A stretch of DNA of 64,000 nt from assembly GCA_963830385.1 (NCBI GenBank), contig CAWHMD010000008.1:806001-870000 (forward strand), in the 5' to 3' direction. How positions within the stretch are numbered: the first letter of the stretch is position 1; every line of letters begins with the position of its first letter. A program made the translations under genes and the position numbers. Positions 46,216-55,125 of the stretch are shown here, one piece after another. A model generated the notes under the pieces. It made no database searches. It worked only from the letters and a program-made list of their open reading frames with translations, and was not told where the DNA came from. Source of the DNA: Bog-532 sp963830385. Lineage in GTDB: Bacteria; Actinomycetota; Actinomycetes; Streptosporangiales; Streptosporangiaceae.

Positions 46216-48006
46216 ATGACCGAGAACGACGAGAAGGCCGATCTGGCCCTGACCGTGTACGCCCCGGACCTGGACGAGCCAGAAGAACACAGCGAGACCG
46301 CTGAGGTGGCCGATCCCGCCGCCACCGCGAACGCGATCGCGCTGGCGGCCGAGCGGGACCGGCTGGCCCGGGCGCTGCGCGACACGCACCGCCAGCTGGC
46401 CACCGCCGAGTCCCAGCTGATGGCGATGAAGCGCTCGGCCACCCTGCAGCTCGGCCAGGCCATCGTGGCGGCGGCCAAGCGCCCGTGGATCGGCGGCCCG
46501 CGGCTGCCGCGGCACCTGTACCGGATGTGGCGGGAGGGCCGCGCGGTCCGGTCGGCGGCCAGCGCCCAGGGCGACGGGTTCCGCTCGGAGGACGAGGCCC
46601 GCTGGGCCCGGATCCTGGAGGACGCGGGGGCCGGCGCGGCCGGCGACCGGTTCCTGGCCGCCTACACGGTGCCCGGGCTGGCCTGGTCGTCGCAGACCCA
46701 GACCGATGGTGAGGACCTGGCCGACGGGCTGGTGGTGGCGGGGGTGCTGACCGACACCAGCTGCGCCGCGCTGGCCCCGGACGCCACCGCCGAGCAATTG
46801 CTGCCGCACGACGCGCCGTTCGTGCTGGAGGGCTCGGGCGCCGACCTGGTGCTGATCGAAGCGGCGGCGCTGCTGCCCGGGGGCGCCTGGGCGCACGCCG
46901 GTGACCCGGCCGCCACCGACCGGGGGCGGCGGCTGGCCGACCTGATCGACCTGGCGCGGGCGCTCGGCAAGCCGGTCATCTTCCTGCGCAACGCCCCCTC
47001 CTACCTGATGCCCTACCTGGACTGGCTGGGCACCTACTGCGACGCGGTGGTGGACGGCGGCCTGGGCGTGCAGCTGGCCCGGTTCAACCCGATCGACCTG
47101 CCGTCCCGGCGCGATCAGGCCCCGGTCTACGCGGCCGAACGGGACGAGCGCGAGCGGCCGGCCACCAAGCGGCTGCTGGACGAGCTGACCGACGGCGAGG
47201 CGGGAGGCCCGGGACCGGTCCGGGTCATCGGCCAGCCCACCTGGCGCACCGCACCCACGGTGTACCGCGAGCACGCGACGTTCCTGGCCGCGACCGAGGA
47301 CCAGGCCCGGGAGCAGCAGGCCTGCGGGGCCCGGGCGATCGGCCCGGTGACCGCCCAGCTGAACGGGTCGGCCGGCCGGGAACTGGCCGCGGCGGCCGGG
47401 GCCGGCCCGCGCAGCATGCCCGAGACCAAGGCGGTCCTGCACGACCTGTTCGAGACCCATGCCACCCCGGTCCGGCTGGCCGAGCTCAGCAGCATCGTGG
47501 GCCTGCCGCCGCGGCCGGTGCCCGGCCGCCGGGTGGCGGTGCTGGCCGGGCTGCGCGACGCGGCCGGCGCGGGCGTCCTGGCCGACAGCGTGCTGGGCCA
47601 GCGGCTGCGGCCCGCCGAGGTCGTGGTGTGGCTCGACGGCGCCGCGCCCGGGTCGGCCGCGGCGCTGGACCGGCTGGCGGCCGAGGGGGTCACGGTCACC
47701 GTGGTGACCGGTAGCGGCCTGGCCGCCGCCGCCCGGTCAGCCACCTCCCCGTGGGCGGCGGTGTGGGAGCCGGGCGCCAGCTACCCGCCGTCCTGGCTGC
47801 TGGAGCTGGTCTGTGCGCTGGAGTGCTCGCGGGCCGACGCGGCCGGCTACGTGCCCGGGGCGGACTACGTGTTCGTCGACGCCCTGGATCCGGCCGTGGT
47901 CCGCACCGAGCTGTTCCGGGACGGTGCGCCACCCCGGTCCGCCTGGGCGCGGCGGGGGCTGCGCCTGTTCGCGGTGACCCCCACGAGTGAGAAGGAGCAC
48001 GTGTGA
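46216..48006 (+). CDS. coiled-coil protein with degenerate GT-A-like C-terminal domain (glycan cluster)
   Basis: 596 aa. Acidic N-terminus, then a coiled coil (ERDRLARALRDTHRQLATAE) and an LGQAIVAAAKRP segment frequent in actinobacterial surface-glycan proteins. The middle ~300 residues have no clear family; FLRNAPSYLMPYLDW suggests a GT-B-like fold. The C-terminus (VLADSVLGQRLRPAEVVVWL, then ASYPPSWLLELVCALE) looks like a family 2 glycosyltransferase in which the Asp-x-Asp is replaced by Glu-Pro-Gly. It may be a non-catalytic partner. ATG 46216 is 17 nt after wecB and its stop overlaps the next ATG (TGATG). Confidence 0.75.
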   Translation: MTENDEKADLALTVYAPDLDEPEEHSETAEVADPAATANAIALAAERDRLARALRDTHRQLATAESQLMAMKRSATLQLGQAIVAAAKRPWIGGPRLPRHLYRMWREGRAVRSAASAQGDGFRSEDEARWARILEDAGAGAAGDRFLAAYTVPGLAWSSQTQTDGEDLADGLVVAGVLTDTSCAALAPDATAEQLLPHDAPFVLEGSGADLVLIEAAALLPGGAWAHAGDPAATDRGRRLADLIDLARALGKPVIFLRNAPSYLMPYLDWLGTYCDAVVDGGLGVQLARFNPIDLPSRRDQAPVYAAERDERERPATKRLLDELTDGEAGGPGPVRVIGQPTWRTAPTVYREHATFLAATEDQAREQQACGARAIGPVTAQLNGSAGRELAAAAGAGPRSMPETKAVLHDLFETHATPVRLAELSSIVGLPPRPVPGRRVAVLAGLRDAAGAGVLADSVLGQRLRPAEVVVWLDGAAPGSAAALDRLAAEGVTVTVVTGSGLAAAARSATSPWAAVWEPGASYPPSWLLELVCALECSRADAAGYVPGADYVFVDALDPAVVRTELFRDGAPPRSAWARRGLRLFAVTPTSEKEHV

Positions 48007-50318
48007 TGCCCGCGCGGTCGGCCCTGGTGTACGGGGACGTCAACCTGAACCTGATCGACGGGTCGGCGATCTGGGTCCAGTCCATGGTGCTGGCGCTGTC
48101 CCGGGCGGGCTGCGAGGTCACGCTGGTGGTGAAGGCCCCGGTGCAGACCGGCCGGCTGCTGACCCCGCTGCAGGGCCTGCCCGGGGTCACGATCCGGCGG
48201 CCCGCCGAGGAGCAGCTGCTGACCGGCATCGGGCGGAGCGGGATGACCCCCGGGCAGGCGTCGCAAGTGCTCAGCGCGGTCGACGCGGAGCGGGCCGGCG
48301 GCCCGGCCGGGGCCCGCCACGACATCGTGGTGCTGCGCGGGCGGCGGCTGGTGGACCAGGTGGTCAGCGACGACGACTTCCGCGGTCGGCTGTGGGCCTA
48401 CCTGACCGACATCCCGCAGTCCATCCCGGAGATGACCCCGGAGGCCGTGAGCTGGCTGGCCGGGGTGGCCGGGGCCTCGCAGTACGTGCTGTGCCAGACC
48501 GAGGAGCTGCGCTGCTTCCTCGAGGGCAGCGTGCCCGAGGCCTGCGGCAAGTGCGTGCTGTTCCCGCCGGTGGTGCCGCCGGCGCCCGAGGTGACCGGCG
48601 GGCAGGCCGAGCCTGCCGGGGTGCTCCGGCTGGTCTACACGGGCAAGTTCGCCCCCCGCTGGAACACCTACGAGATGACCCAGCTGCCCGGCCTGCTGGC
48701 CAAGCACGGCGTCCGGGCCGAGCTGCACATGGTCGGCGACAAGATCCACAACGACCCGGACGACCCGGGCTACAACCGCCGGATGCGCGACGCGCTGGGC
48801 GACCCGCCCGCCGTGGGCACCGGCGCGGGCGGTTCGGGCGGTTCGGGCGGTCCGGCCGGCGAGCCGCTGCCGGTGCCGGCCAACGGGGTGGTGTGGCACG
48901 GCGGGCACTCCCGCGAGGGCGCGATGGCCATCGCCGCCGCCGCCGACATCGGGCTGGGCTGGCGGCACCCGTCGCTGGACGCCAGCCTCGAGCTGTCCAC
49001 CAAGGTGCTGGAGTTCGGCCTGCTCGGGCTGCCGGTCATCTTGAACCGGACGCCGATGCACGAGGCGCTGCTGGGTGCCGACTACCCGATGTTCGCCAAG
49101 GACCTGGACGACGTGGTGGCGATCGCCGAGAGCGCGGCCGCCGACCCGGCGATGGTCAAGCTGGCCGCCAGCCGGACCTCGGCCGCGGCCGCCGAGTACA
49201 CGCTGGACAAGGCGTCGGACCGGATCCGGCGCTACCTGGATGACGCGCTGCCCCGCGTCGAGGCCGGCCCAGGCACCACAACGCTCAAGGTCGCGGTGGC
49301 CGGGCACGACCTGAAGTTCTTCACCCCGCTGCTGGAGTACCTGCGGGCCCAGCCGGGCCTGGAGGTGCGGACCGATCGCTGGATCACGCTCGGCGAGCAC
49401 GACGAGGCCGCCAGCCAGCGGATCGTCGACTGGGCCGACGTGGTGATCTGCGAATGGTGCGGGCCGAACGCCATCTGGTACAGCTACAACAAGCGCAAGG
49501 GCACCCGGCTCATCGTCCGGCTGCACCGGTTCGAGGTCTTCGCCCGGTACCCGTACCGGGTCATGATCAAGAACGTCGACCAGGTGGTCTGCGTGGACAA
49601 GTACTACGCGCAGCTGACCGCCGAGAAGACCGGCTGGCCGGCCAGGAAGATCGTGGCGGTGCCGAACACGGTCGAGGTCACCCAGCTGGACCGGCCCAAG
49701 CTCGACGGCGCCCGGTTCAGCCTCGGCCTGGTCGGCATCGTGCCGTCCCGCAAGCGGGTCGACCTGGCCCTCGACGTGCTGGAGGAGCTGCGCCGCGACG
49801 ACGAGCGGTACATGCTCTGCATCAAGTCCGGCATGCCCTGGGACCACTGGTGGATCTGGCAGAAGCCGGAGGAGCGTGGTCACTACGCGGCCGCCCTGCA
49901 CCGGATCCAGCGCTCGCCGCTGCTGCGCGGCGCGGTGGTGTTCGACCAGGCGGGCCGCGACGTCCCGGCCTGGCTGCGGCGGGTCGGGTTCGTGCTGTCG
50001 ACCAGCGACGACGAGAGCTTCCACGTCGCCCCGGTCGAGGGCATGGTGTCCGGTGCGGTCCCGGTGATCCGGCACTGGCCGGGCGCCGAGACCGTTTACG
50101 ACACCCGGTGGATCCACGACGACACGGCGGGCATGGCGGCCGCCATCGCCGGGCTGGACACCGTGGAGAAGTGGCAGGAGGCGGCGGCGCTGGCCAAGGA
50201 GCAGGCGATCGAGGCCTACGACCCGCGCAAGGTGTTCCCGACCTGGTACCGGCTGATGACCGAGGACCTGCCGCCCGCCAGCTCGGTGGCCCGGTACTCG
50301 CTGCCCGGCATGCCCTGA
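48006..50318 (+). CDS. tandem GT-B glycosyltransferase (two GT4-like modules)
   Basis: 770 aa, about twice normal. Module 1 (about 1-420) runs from YGDVNLNLIDGSAIWVQSMV through LVYTGKFAPRWNTYEM to STKVLEFGLLGLPVILN. Module 2 (about 428-770) has a reduced N-terminal half (VICEWCGPNAIWYSYNKRKG, then RLIVRLHRFEVFARYPY) and a complete donor half (FSLGLVGIVPSRKRVDLALD, then SDDESFHVAPVEGMVSGAVP). Such fusions may add two sugars in sequence. A Gly/Ser-rich loop lies near residues 278-286. ATG 48006 has AAGGAG 6 nt upstream and overlaps the previous stop. Confidence 0.88.
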   Translation: MPARSALVYGDVNLNLIDGSAIWVQSMVLALSRAGCEVTLVVKAPVQTGRLLTPLQGLPGVTIRRPAEEQLLTGIGRSGMTPGQASQVLSAVDAERAGGPAGARHDIVVLRGRRLVDQVVSDDDFRGRLWAYLTDIPQSIPEMTPEAVSWLAGVAGASQYVLCQTEELRCFLEGSVPEACGKCVLFPPVVPPAPEVTGGQAEPAGVLRLVYTGKFAPRWNTYEMTQLPGLLAKHGVRAELHMVGDKIHNDPDDPGYNRRMRDALGDPPAVGTGAGGSGGSGGPAGEPLPVPANGVVWHGGHSREGAMAIAAAADIGLGWRHPSLDASLELSTKVLEFGLLGLPVILNRTPMHEALLGADYPMFAKDLDDVVAIAESAAADPAMVKLAASRTSAAAAEYTLDKASDRIRRYLDDALPRVEAGPGTTTLKVAVAGHDLKFFTPLLEYLRAQPGLEVRTDRWITLGEHDEAASQRIVDWADVVICEWCGPNAIWYSYNKRKGTRLIVRLHRFEVFARYPYRVMIKNVDQVVCVDKYYAQLTAEKTGWPARKIVAVPNTVEVTQLDRPKLDGARFSLGLVGIVPSRKRVDLALDVLEELRRDDERYMLCIKSGMPWDHWWIWQKPEERGHYAAALHRIQRSPLLRGAVVFDQAGRDVPAWLRRVGFVLSTSDDESFHVAPVEGMVSGAVPVIRHWPGAETVYDTRWIHDDTAGMAAAIAGLDTVEKWQEAAALAKEQAIEAYDPRKVFPTWYRLMTEDLPPASSVARYSLPGMP

Positions 50319-50325
50319 CGGCGGC

Positions 50326-52011
50326 GTGTACTTCACCCTGGCGGTCTCGGCTCCGGATTCGGCCGCCTGTGAGGAGCTGACCCGGCGGGGCTGCGCGACC
50401 GACCCGCGAGCGCTGCCGGTGCCGGGGCCGGGCCGGGTCGCCTGGCGGGCTCCGGACGGCCGGGCGGCGCTGCTCGTCTGGGGATCGCTTACGGCGGAGG
50501 GCGTGTCCCGGTCGGCGGCGGGGACGATCCGGGTCAGCGACGAGGCCGGAGGCACGGTGATCGCGGCCACCGGGGTGTGCCGGGTCGATCCGGTGTACGT
50601 GGCCCGGGCCGGGCGGGCCGTGGTGCTGTCGGACCGGGCCAGCTGGGCCGCGGCCGTGACCGGGCGGCTGGGCAGCCCGGATCCGCTGCTGTACGCGGGG
50701 GTCCTCGGGCCCGGCTACCCGCTGGGCGCGGTCACCCCGTTCGCCGGGGTCCGGGCGCTGGCGCCGGGCGCGTCCGGCCGGGCCGCGGCCGGGGTGTTCA
50801 CCGAGGGCCGGCGGCCGCCGCTGAGCCAGCCCGGCGCCGGCGGCGCGGATGGCGCCGCCCGGGTGGCGGCCGCCCTGGTCGAGGCGGTCACGCCGCTGCG
50901 CGACGCCGGCCAGCCGGTGGAGCTGAGCCTGACCGGCGGCAAGGACAGCCGGCTGATCGCGGCCGCGCTGGCCGTAGCCAAGGTGCCCACCCGCGCCCGG
51001 ACCTACGGGTTTCCCGACCACCCGGACGTGGTGGTGGCCGCTCAGGTGGCTCGTGAGCTGGGCCTGGAGCACGAGATCGCGGAGCCCAAGACCTCCGCCC
51101 CGGCCTCCGCCTCGGCCTCGGGCGACGACGCCGGGGCCACCGTCCAGGAGGTGGACGTGCTGGCCCGGTTGCGGGCCGGCGTGCTGGTCGCCGACGGCAT
51201 GCTGTCCGCGTTCGAGAACCTGGGGCGGCCCGACCCCGACCCGGCCGAGGCGGCCATCGCCATCGGCGGGCACGGCGGCGAGTTGCTGCGTGGCGGCTAC
51301 GCCAAGGTGATCGGCGGGTCCGCGGCCCGGCGGGCGGCGGCCTCAGCCGAGATGTTCCGGCGGCTGACCATGCGCCGGGTGCCGTTGCTGCGGCCCCGGT
51401 GGCGTGCCACCTACGTCTCCACGCTGGCGCCCTGGGTGGCCGCCGTGGCGGCCCGTCCGGGGCCCACGCTGGACGACTTCTACCTGGTCAACCGGGCGGG
51501 CCGGTGGTCCGCGGCGGCTCGCCAGGCGTACGCCATCCGGTCCGTGCTGGCCCAGCCGTTCTTCGACGACCCGGTGGTCAGGGCGGCCCGCGCGGTACCG
51601 CTGGCCGAGCGGCTGGACGACCGGCTGGTGCGCGGCGCGATCCGGGCGCTGCACGCGCCGCTGGCCGACCTCCCGCTGGCCGCCGACAAGTGGAAGTGCC
51701 CGCCCCCGGCCGGGGCGGTGACGTCGGCCGCAGCTGGGGGCGGCGGCCGGGCCCGCTTTGACTGGCGGCGGAGCTACGGCGACGAGGTGGCGGTCTTCCT
51801 GCGCGACTACGTGCTCTCGGGCGGGACCGGGGCCGGTAGCGGCCTTTTCACGATCGTCAGCCGTCCCGCGGCGGAGAGACTGCTCCGCGTCCCGCACGGC
51901 GACCCGATCACCGTCTGGGCGCTGGCCACCCTGGCCGCGCTGTGCTCCGGCGACTGGCTCAACGCCCGCGACGAGACGGGTCAGACGTTCGCGATCCCTG
52001 TCCCCCGTTAG
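50326..52011 (+). CDS. asparagine-synthase-like amidotransferase of the glycan cluster
   Basis: 561 aa. The C-terminal ATP-pyrophosphatase domain has SLTGGKDSRLIAAAL (203-208, the PP-loop as TGGKDS) and AIGGHGGELLRGGYAK, as in asparagine synthetases. The N-terminal ~160 residues resemble a truncated glutaminase domain but begin MYFTLAVSAP, lacking the catalytic Cys2. The enzyme would therefore need free ammonia or another amine source. AsnB-like enzymes in O-antigen clusters amidate uronic acids, which fits the UDP-ManNAcA genes here. The start is GTG 50326, 7 nt after the glycosyltransferase stop, so it is in the same operon. Confidence 0.85.
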   Translation: MYFTLAVSAPDSAACEELTRRGCATDPRALPVPGPGRVAWRAPDGRAALLVWGSLTAEGVSRSAAGTIRVSDEAGGTVIAATGVCRVDPVYVARAGRAVVLSDRASWAAAVTGRLGSPDPLLYAGVLGPGYPLGAVTPFAGVRALAPGASGRAAAGVFTEGRRPPLSQPGAGGADGAARVAAALVEAVTPLRDAGQPVELSLTGGKDSRLIAAALAVAKVPTRARTYGFPDHPDVVVAAQVARELGLEHEIAEPKTSAPASASASGDDAGATVQEVDVLARLRAGVLVADGMLSAFENLGRPDPDPAEAAIAIGGHGGELLRGGYAKVIGGSAARRAAASAEMFRRLTMRRVPLLRPRWRATYVSTLAPWVAAVAARPGPTLDDFYLVNRAGRWSAAARQAYAIRSVLAQPFFDDPVVRAARAVPLAERLDDRLVRGAIRALHAPLADLPLAADKWKCPPPAGAVTSAAAGGGGRARFDWRRSYGDEVAVFLRDYVLSGGTGAGSGLFTIVSRPAAERLLRVPHGDPITVWALATLAALCSGDWLNARDETGQTFAIPVPR

Positions 52012-52014
52012 CGC

Positions 52015-53052
52015 TCAGCCGCGGCCGTAGCGGGCTTCGGCGCGCCAGAAGTAGATGATGCCGATGACGGCCGTGAAGACCGCCCAGCCCACGCCGGCCA
52101 CCCACAGCTCTTGCGTGGTGACCTCGGGGTGACAGTACGCCTGGGCGTGATAAGCGGTCAGATGGGCCTTGAAGTAGGCACAGATGTTCGCGTTGTAGGG
52201 CTCGGACCCGGGCGCGTTGGTGCGCTGGCTCTCCATCACCGAGAGCCGCATCAGCGAGATGTACACGGCGGCCGGGTTCAGCTGCAGGATGTCCTTGGAC
52301 CAGGCCGGCAGCACGGCCGGCAGGCTGGCGATGGAGTACATGACGCCGCAGAAGTACCGCCACACCCGGGTCAGGAACGGCACCAGCTGGCTGACGTCGT
52401 TCAGCTCGGCGCCGATCCGGGAGATGATCAGGGCCGCGCCCACGTTGAACATCGACTGCAGCAGCAGCACCGGCACCGCCAGGAACCAGTACCAGGTCAG
52501 CGGCTCGCCGTAGCCGAGCACGAACACGACCATGACGACCAGCGACAGCAGCAGCTGCTGAAGCTCCACGATCGTGTAGGCCAACGGCAGCGAGGCGCGC
52601 GGGAACTGCAGGGCCCTGATCAGCGACAGGTTGTTGTACATCACCCGCGAGCCGGTCAGGATCGACCGTTCGGTGAAGGTGAAGATGAAGACGCCGATGA
52701 CCAGGTAGGGGATGTAGTGCTCGATCCCCCGGTTGGCCTTGAACAGGATCCCGAAGATCAGGTAGTAGACCGCGCAGTTGAGCAGCGGGGTGAGCACCTG
52801 CCAGACCTGGCCGAGCCGCGCGTCGGTGTACATCGACACGTTTCGCGCGGTGGCGTAGGACAGGATGAAATGCCGTCGCTGCCACAGCTTGCCCAGGTAC
52901 TCGAAGAACCCGGGCCGCTCGGCGCTCGGCTTCAGCCCAGCGTTCAGTGCCAGCTGAGCGAGGTCTTCGCTCGGCAGCGGCGTAGCGACCTTGGTGATGC
53001 CTTCGGCGTTCGCCAGGCTCCCAGGGGCACTGAGCTGCGAACGATCAGCCAT
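52015..53052 (-). CDS. ABC-2 type polysaccharide export permease
   Basis: 345 aa with a ~75-residue cytoplasmic N-terminus (SQLSAPGSLANAEGITKVAT) and six membrane helices of the ABC-2/TagG-Wzm type (NCAVYYLIFGILFKANRGIE, then YIPYLVIGVFIFTFTERSIL, then QLLLSLVVMVVFVLGYGEPLTWYW). A large external loop near the end holds three Cys (NANICAYFK and AYCHPEV). It would export a lipid-linked polymer, but no ATPase subunit is in this window, so its partner must be elsewhere. Convergent with the amidotransferase (3-nt gap). ATG 53052 with a weak AAGGA upstream. Confidence 0.88.
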   Translation of the reverse strand: MADRSQLSAPGSLANAEGITKVATPLPSEDLAQLALNAGLKPSAERPGFFEYLGKLWQRRHFILSYATARNVSMYTDARLGQVWQVLTPLLNCAVYYLIFGILFKANRGIEHYIPYLVIGVFIFTFTERSILTGSRVMYNNLSLIRALQFPRASLPLAYTIVELQQLLLSLVVMVVFVLGYGEPLTWYWFLAVPVLLLQSMFNVGAALIISRIGAELNDVSQLVPFLTRVWRYFCGVMYSIASLPAVLPAWSKDILQLNPAAVYISLMRLSVMESQRTNAPGSEPYNANICAYFKAHLTAYHAQAYCHPEVTTQELWVAGVGWAVFTAVIGIIYFWRAEARYGRG

Positions 53053-53147
53053 GTATGCGATTTCCTTTGTGACCCGGAGCACGGTTCCCGGCGCCGGCTC
53101 TAACCAGGCGCCAGCCGACATTACCGCACGTGCCGCTGGACTGAGTG

Positions 53148-54332
53148 CTACCGCAGGTGGCCGGTATCGTTCAGTGACCTGACCACCGCCGGGCCGTCAC
53201 TGAACCAGTGGATCTCGTTCAGCGCGCCCACATCCAGGTGCATCCGGTACAGGGCGGCCGGGGGCGCCAGCAAAGCGTCGGCCAGCAGCGTCTTGATCGG
53301 CGTCACATGGCTCACCACCACTACCGTGTCCCGCGCGTAGCGGTCCAGCAGCCGGGCCAGCGCCCGCCGGACCCGGATCCCGACGGTGGCGAAACTCTCA
53401 CCGCCGGGCGGGGCGGCCTCCGGGTCGCTCAGCCAGGTGGTGACCTCTTCCGGCCAGCGCTGCTGGGCCTCAGCGAACGTCAGGCCCTCCCAGGCCCCGA
53501 AGTCGGTCTCCCGCAGGTCGTCGTCGGTCACGATCGGCGCGCCGGTGGCCGCGGCCACCTCGTCGGCGGTCTGCCGGGCCCGGCGCAGCGGCGAGCTCAC
53601 GATCACGCTCACCCCGCCGCGGGCCGCGAGCCGCTCCCCCGCCAGCTTGCCCTGGCGGACGCCGGTCTCGGTGAGCTCGATGTCGCCGATGCCGGCGAAG
53701 CGCCGTTCGGTCGACAGCGGAGTCTGCCCGTGCCGCAGCAGCAGCGTGATCGTCGGCTGCCCCTGGGCCGCGCCCCAGCCGAGCCCGGACGGGCGGCTGG
53801 CTTCCGTCGCCGGCGTGGCGGGGGCACCGGCATTGTTCTTGCTGTTATCACCGACGCTTTTCTTGCTGTTATCAGGCGGGGCGGGCTTAGGGTCCAGGCG
53901 GCTCGCTGATCGCGGGGGCCGGCCGGTCGCGGCGTCCATCGCCTCGTTGGCCAGCCGGTCCGCGTGTTTGTTCTGCTCCCGCGGCACCCAGGTGTAGGTG
54001 ACGCGGGAAAATGAGCGGGCCGCCTCGGCCGCGGTCTGCGCCAGCGGCTTCATGTCCGGGTGCTTGACCTTCCAGCGGCCGGACATCTGCTCGATCACCA
54101 GCTTGGAGTCCATCCGGACCTCGACGTCGGCCCGCGGGTCGATCTCGGCGGCGGCCCGCAGCCCGGCGATGAGCCCGTTGTACTCGGCTACGTTGTTGGT
54201 GGCGGTGCCGATCGACTCCGACCGCTCGGCCAGCACGATCCCGGTCTCCACGTCCCGGACCAGCGCGCCGTATCCGGCCGGCCCGGGGTTGCCACGCGAA
54301 CCGCCGTCCGCTTCGACGATGAAGCGGGGCAT
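53148..54332 (-). CDS. bifunctional RNase HI / acid phosphatase (Rv2228c-like)
   Basis: 394 aa. Residues 1-135 are type I RNase H: FIVEADGGSRGNPGPAGYGA (first Asp), NNVAEYNGLIAGL (Glu), VRMDSKLVIEQM (Asp) and HADRLANEAMD. A ~50-residue linker with an SKKS/SKNNAGA duplication joins a histidine-phosphatase domain: LLLRHGQTPLSTERR, SSPLRRARQT, ETDFGAWEGLTF, VVVSHVTPIKTLL. In Mycobacterium this fusion removes RNA-DNA hybrids and has phosphatase activity. It is coupled by TGATG to the zinc-ribbon gene upstream, as in mycobacterial genomes. Confidence 0.95.
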   Translation of the reverse strand: MPRFIVEADGGSRGNPGPAGYGALVRDVETGIVLAERSESIGTATNNVAEYNGLIAGLRAAAEIDPRADVEVRMDSKLVIEQMSGRWKVKHPDMKPLAQTAAEAARSFSRVTYTWVPREQNKHADRLANEAMDAATGRPPRSASRLDPKPAPPDNSKKSVGDNSKNNAGAPATPATEASRPSGLGWGAAQGQPTITLLLRHGQTPLSTERRFAGIGDIELTETGVRQGKLAGERLAARGGVSVIVSSPLRRARQTADEVAAATGAPIVTDDDLRETDFGAWEGLTFAEAQQRWPEEVTTWLSDPEAAPPGGESFATVGIRVRRALARLLDRYARDTVVVVSHVTPIKTLLADALLAPPAALYRMHLDVGALNEIHWFSDGPAVVRSLNDTGHLR

Positions 54333-55072
54333 CAGAGGCCGGACTCGGCCGTGCGGACGAGGATGCGGCGGCACTCCTCACAGCGGACCACTTCGTCCGC
54401 CGGGGTGGCGCGGATCTGGTTCAGGTCCACGGTGTTCAGCGTGAGGTGGCAGCCCTCGCAACTGCCGCGCCGCAGCATGGCCGCGCCCACCCCGTGCTGG
54501 GCCCGCAGCTTGTCGTAGAGGGTCAGCACGTCGGCGGGCACGTCGGCGGCCACCGTGGCCCGGCTGGCGTCGGCCTTGGCCGCCTGCTCACCGATCTCCT
54601 TCAGCGCGGTGTCACGCCTGGTGGTCAGCTCGGCCGCCTGCCCGGCCAGGCTCTCCTGCTCGGTGACGAGCCCGGTCCGGCGGGTCTCGGCGGTTTCGCG
54701 CCGCTCCATCACGTCGAGTACGACCTCTTCCAGGTCGGACTGGCGGCGCAGCAGCGACTCGACCTCGGACTGCAGGTTGGACAGCTCACGGGCGGCGGAG
54801 ACCTGGCCGCTGTCCAGCCGGGAACGGTCGCGGTCGATCCGCTGCCGGACCTGCTCGACGTCCCGTTCGGCCCGGGTCTGTTCCCGGTCCAGGTCACTGA
54901 GATCGGTGTCGGCCATCACGACGCCGTCCCGAAGCTCGCGGCTGCGGGCGTCGATCTGCTCCAGCTGGGCGATTTCCGGCAGGGTCCGGCGGCGATGGTC
55001 GAGGCGCGCCAGATCAGCGTCCAGATCAGCCAATTCGAGCAGGCGCAGTTGCGCTTCGGGAGATGCTTTCAC
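54332..55072 (-). CDS. C4 zinc-ribbon coiled-coil protein (CdsZ-like)
   Basis: 246 aa. A long helical hairpin of heptads (DREQTRAERDVEQVRQRIDR, LQSEVESLLRRQSDLEEVVL) ends in a zinc ribbon with CEGCHLT and CEECRRIL pairs. This is the DUF164/CT398 type family, always next to the RNase HI/phosphatase gene in actinobacteria; proposed roles are structural. The start at GTG 55072 (KASPEAQLRLLEL) matches homologues. GTG 55081, with GGTGGGG upstream, is an alternative. Confidence 0.92.
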   Translation of the reverse strand: MKASPEAQLRLLELADLDADLARLDHRRRTLPEIAQLEQIDARSRELRDGVVMADTDLSDLDREQTRAERDVEQVRQRIDRDRSRLDSGQVSAARELSNLQSEVESLLRRQSDLEEVVLDVMERRETAETRRTGLVTEQESLAGQAAELTTRRDTALKEIGEQAAKADASRATVAADVPADVLTLYDKLRAQHGVGAAMLRRGSCEGCHLTLNTVDLNQIRATPADEVVRCEECRRILVRTAESGL

Positions 55073-55125
55073 GCGCCCCACGTTAGCCCCACCCAGGGGT
55101 ACTGTCGCGTGGTAGACATTCCGCC

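Noticed and set aside
50326..52011. Lasso peptide cyclase
   Set aside because: AsnB-like, but there is no precursor peptide, RRE protein or leader protease nearby, and the neighbours are all glycan genes.
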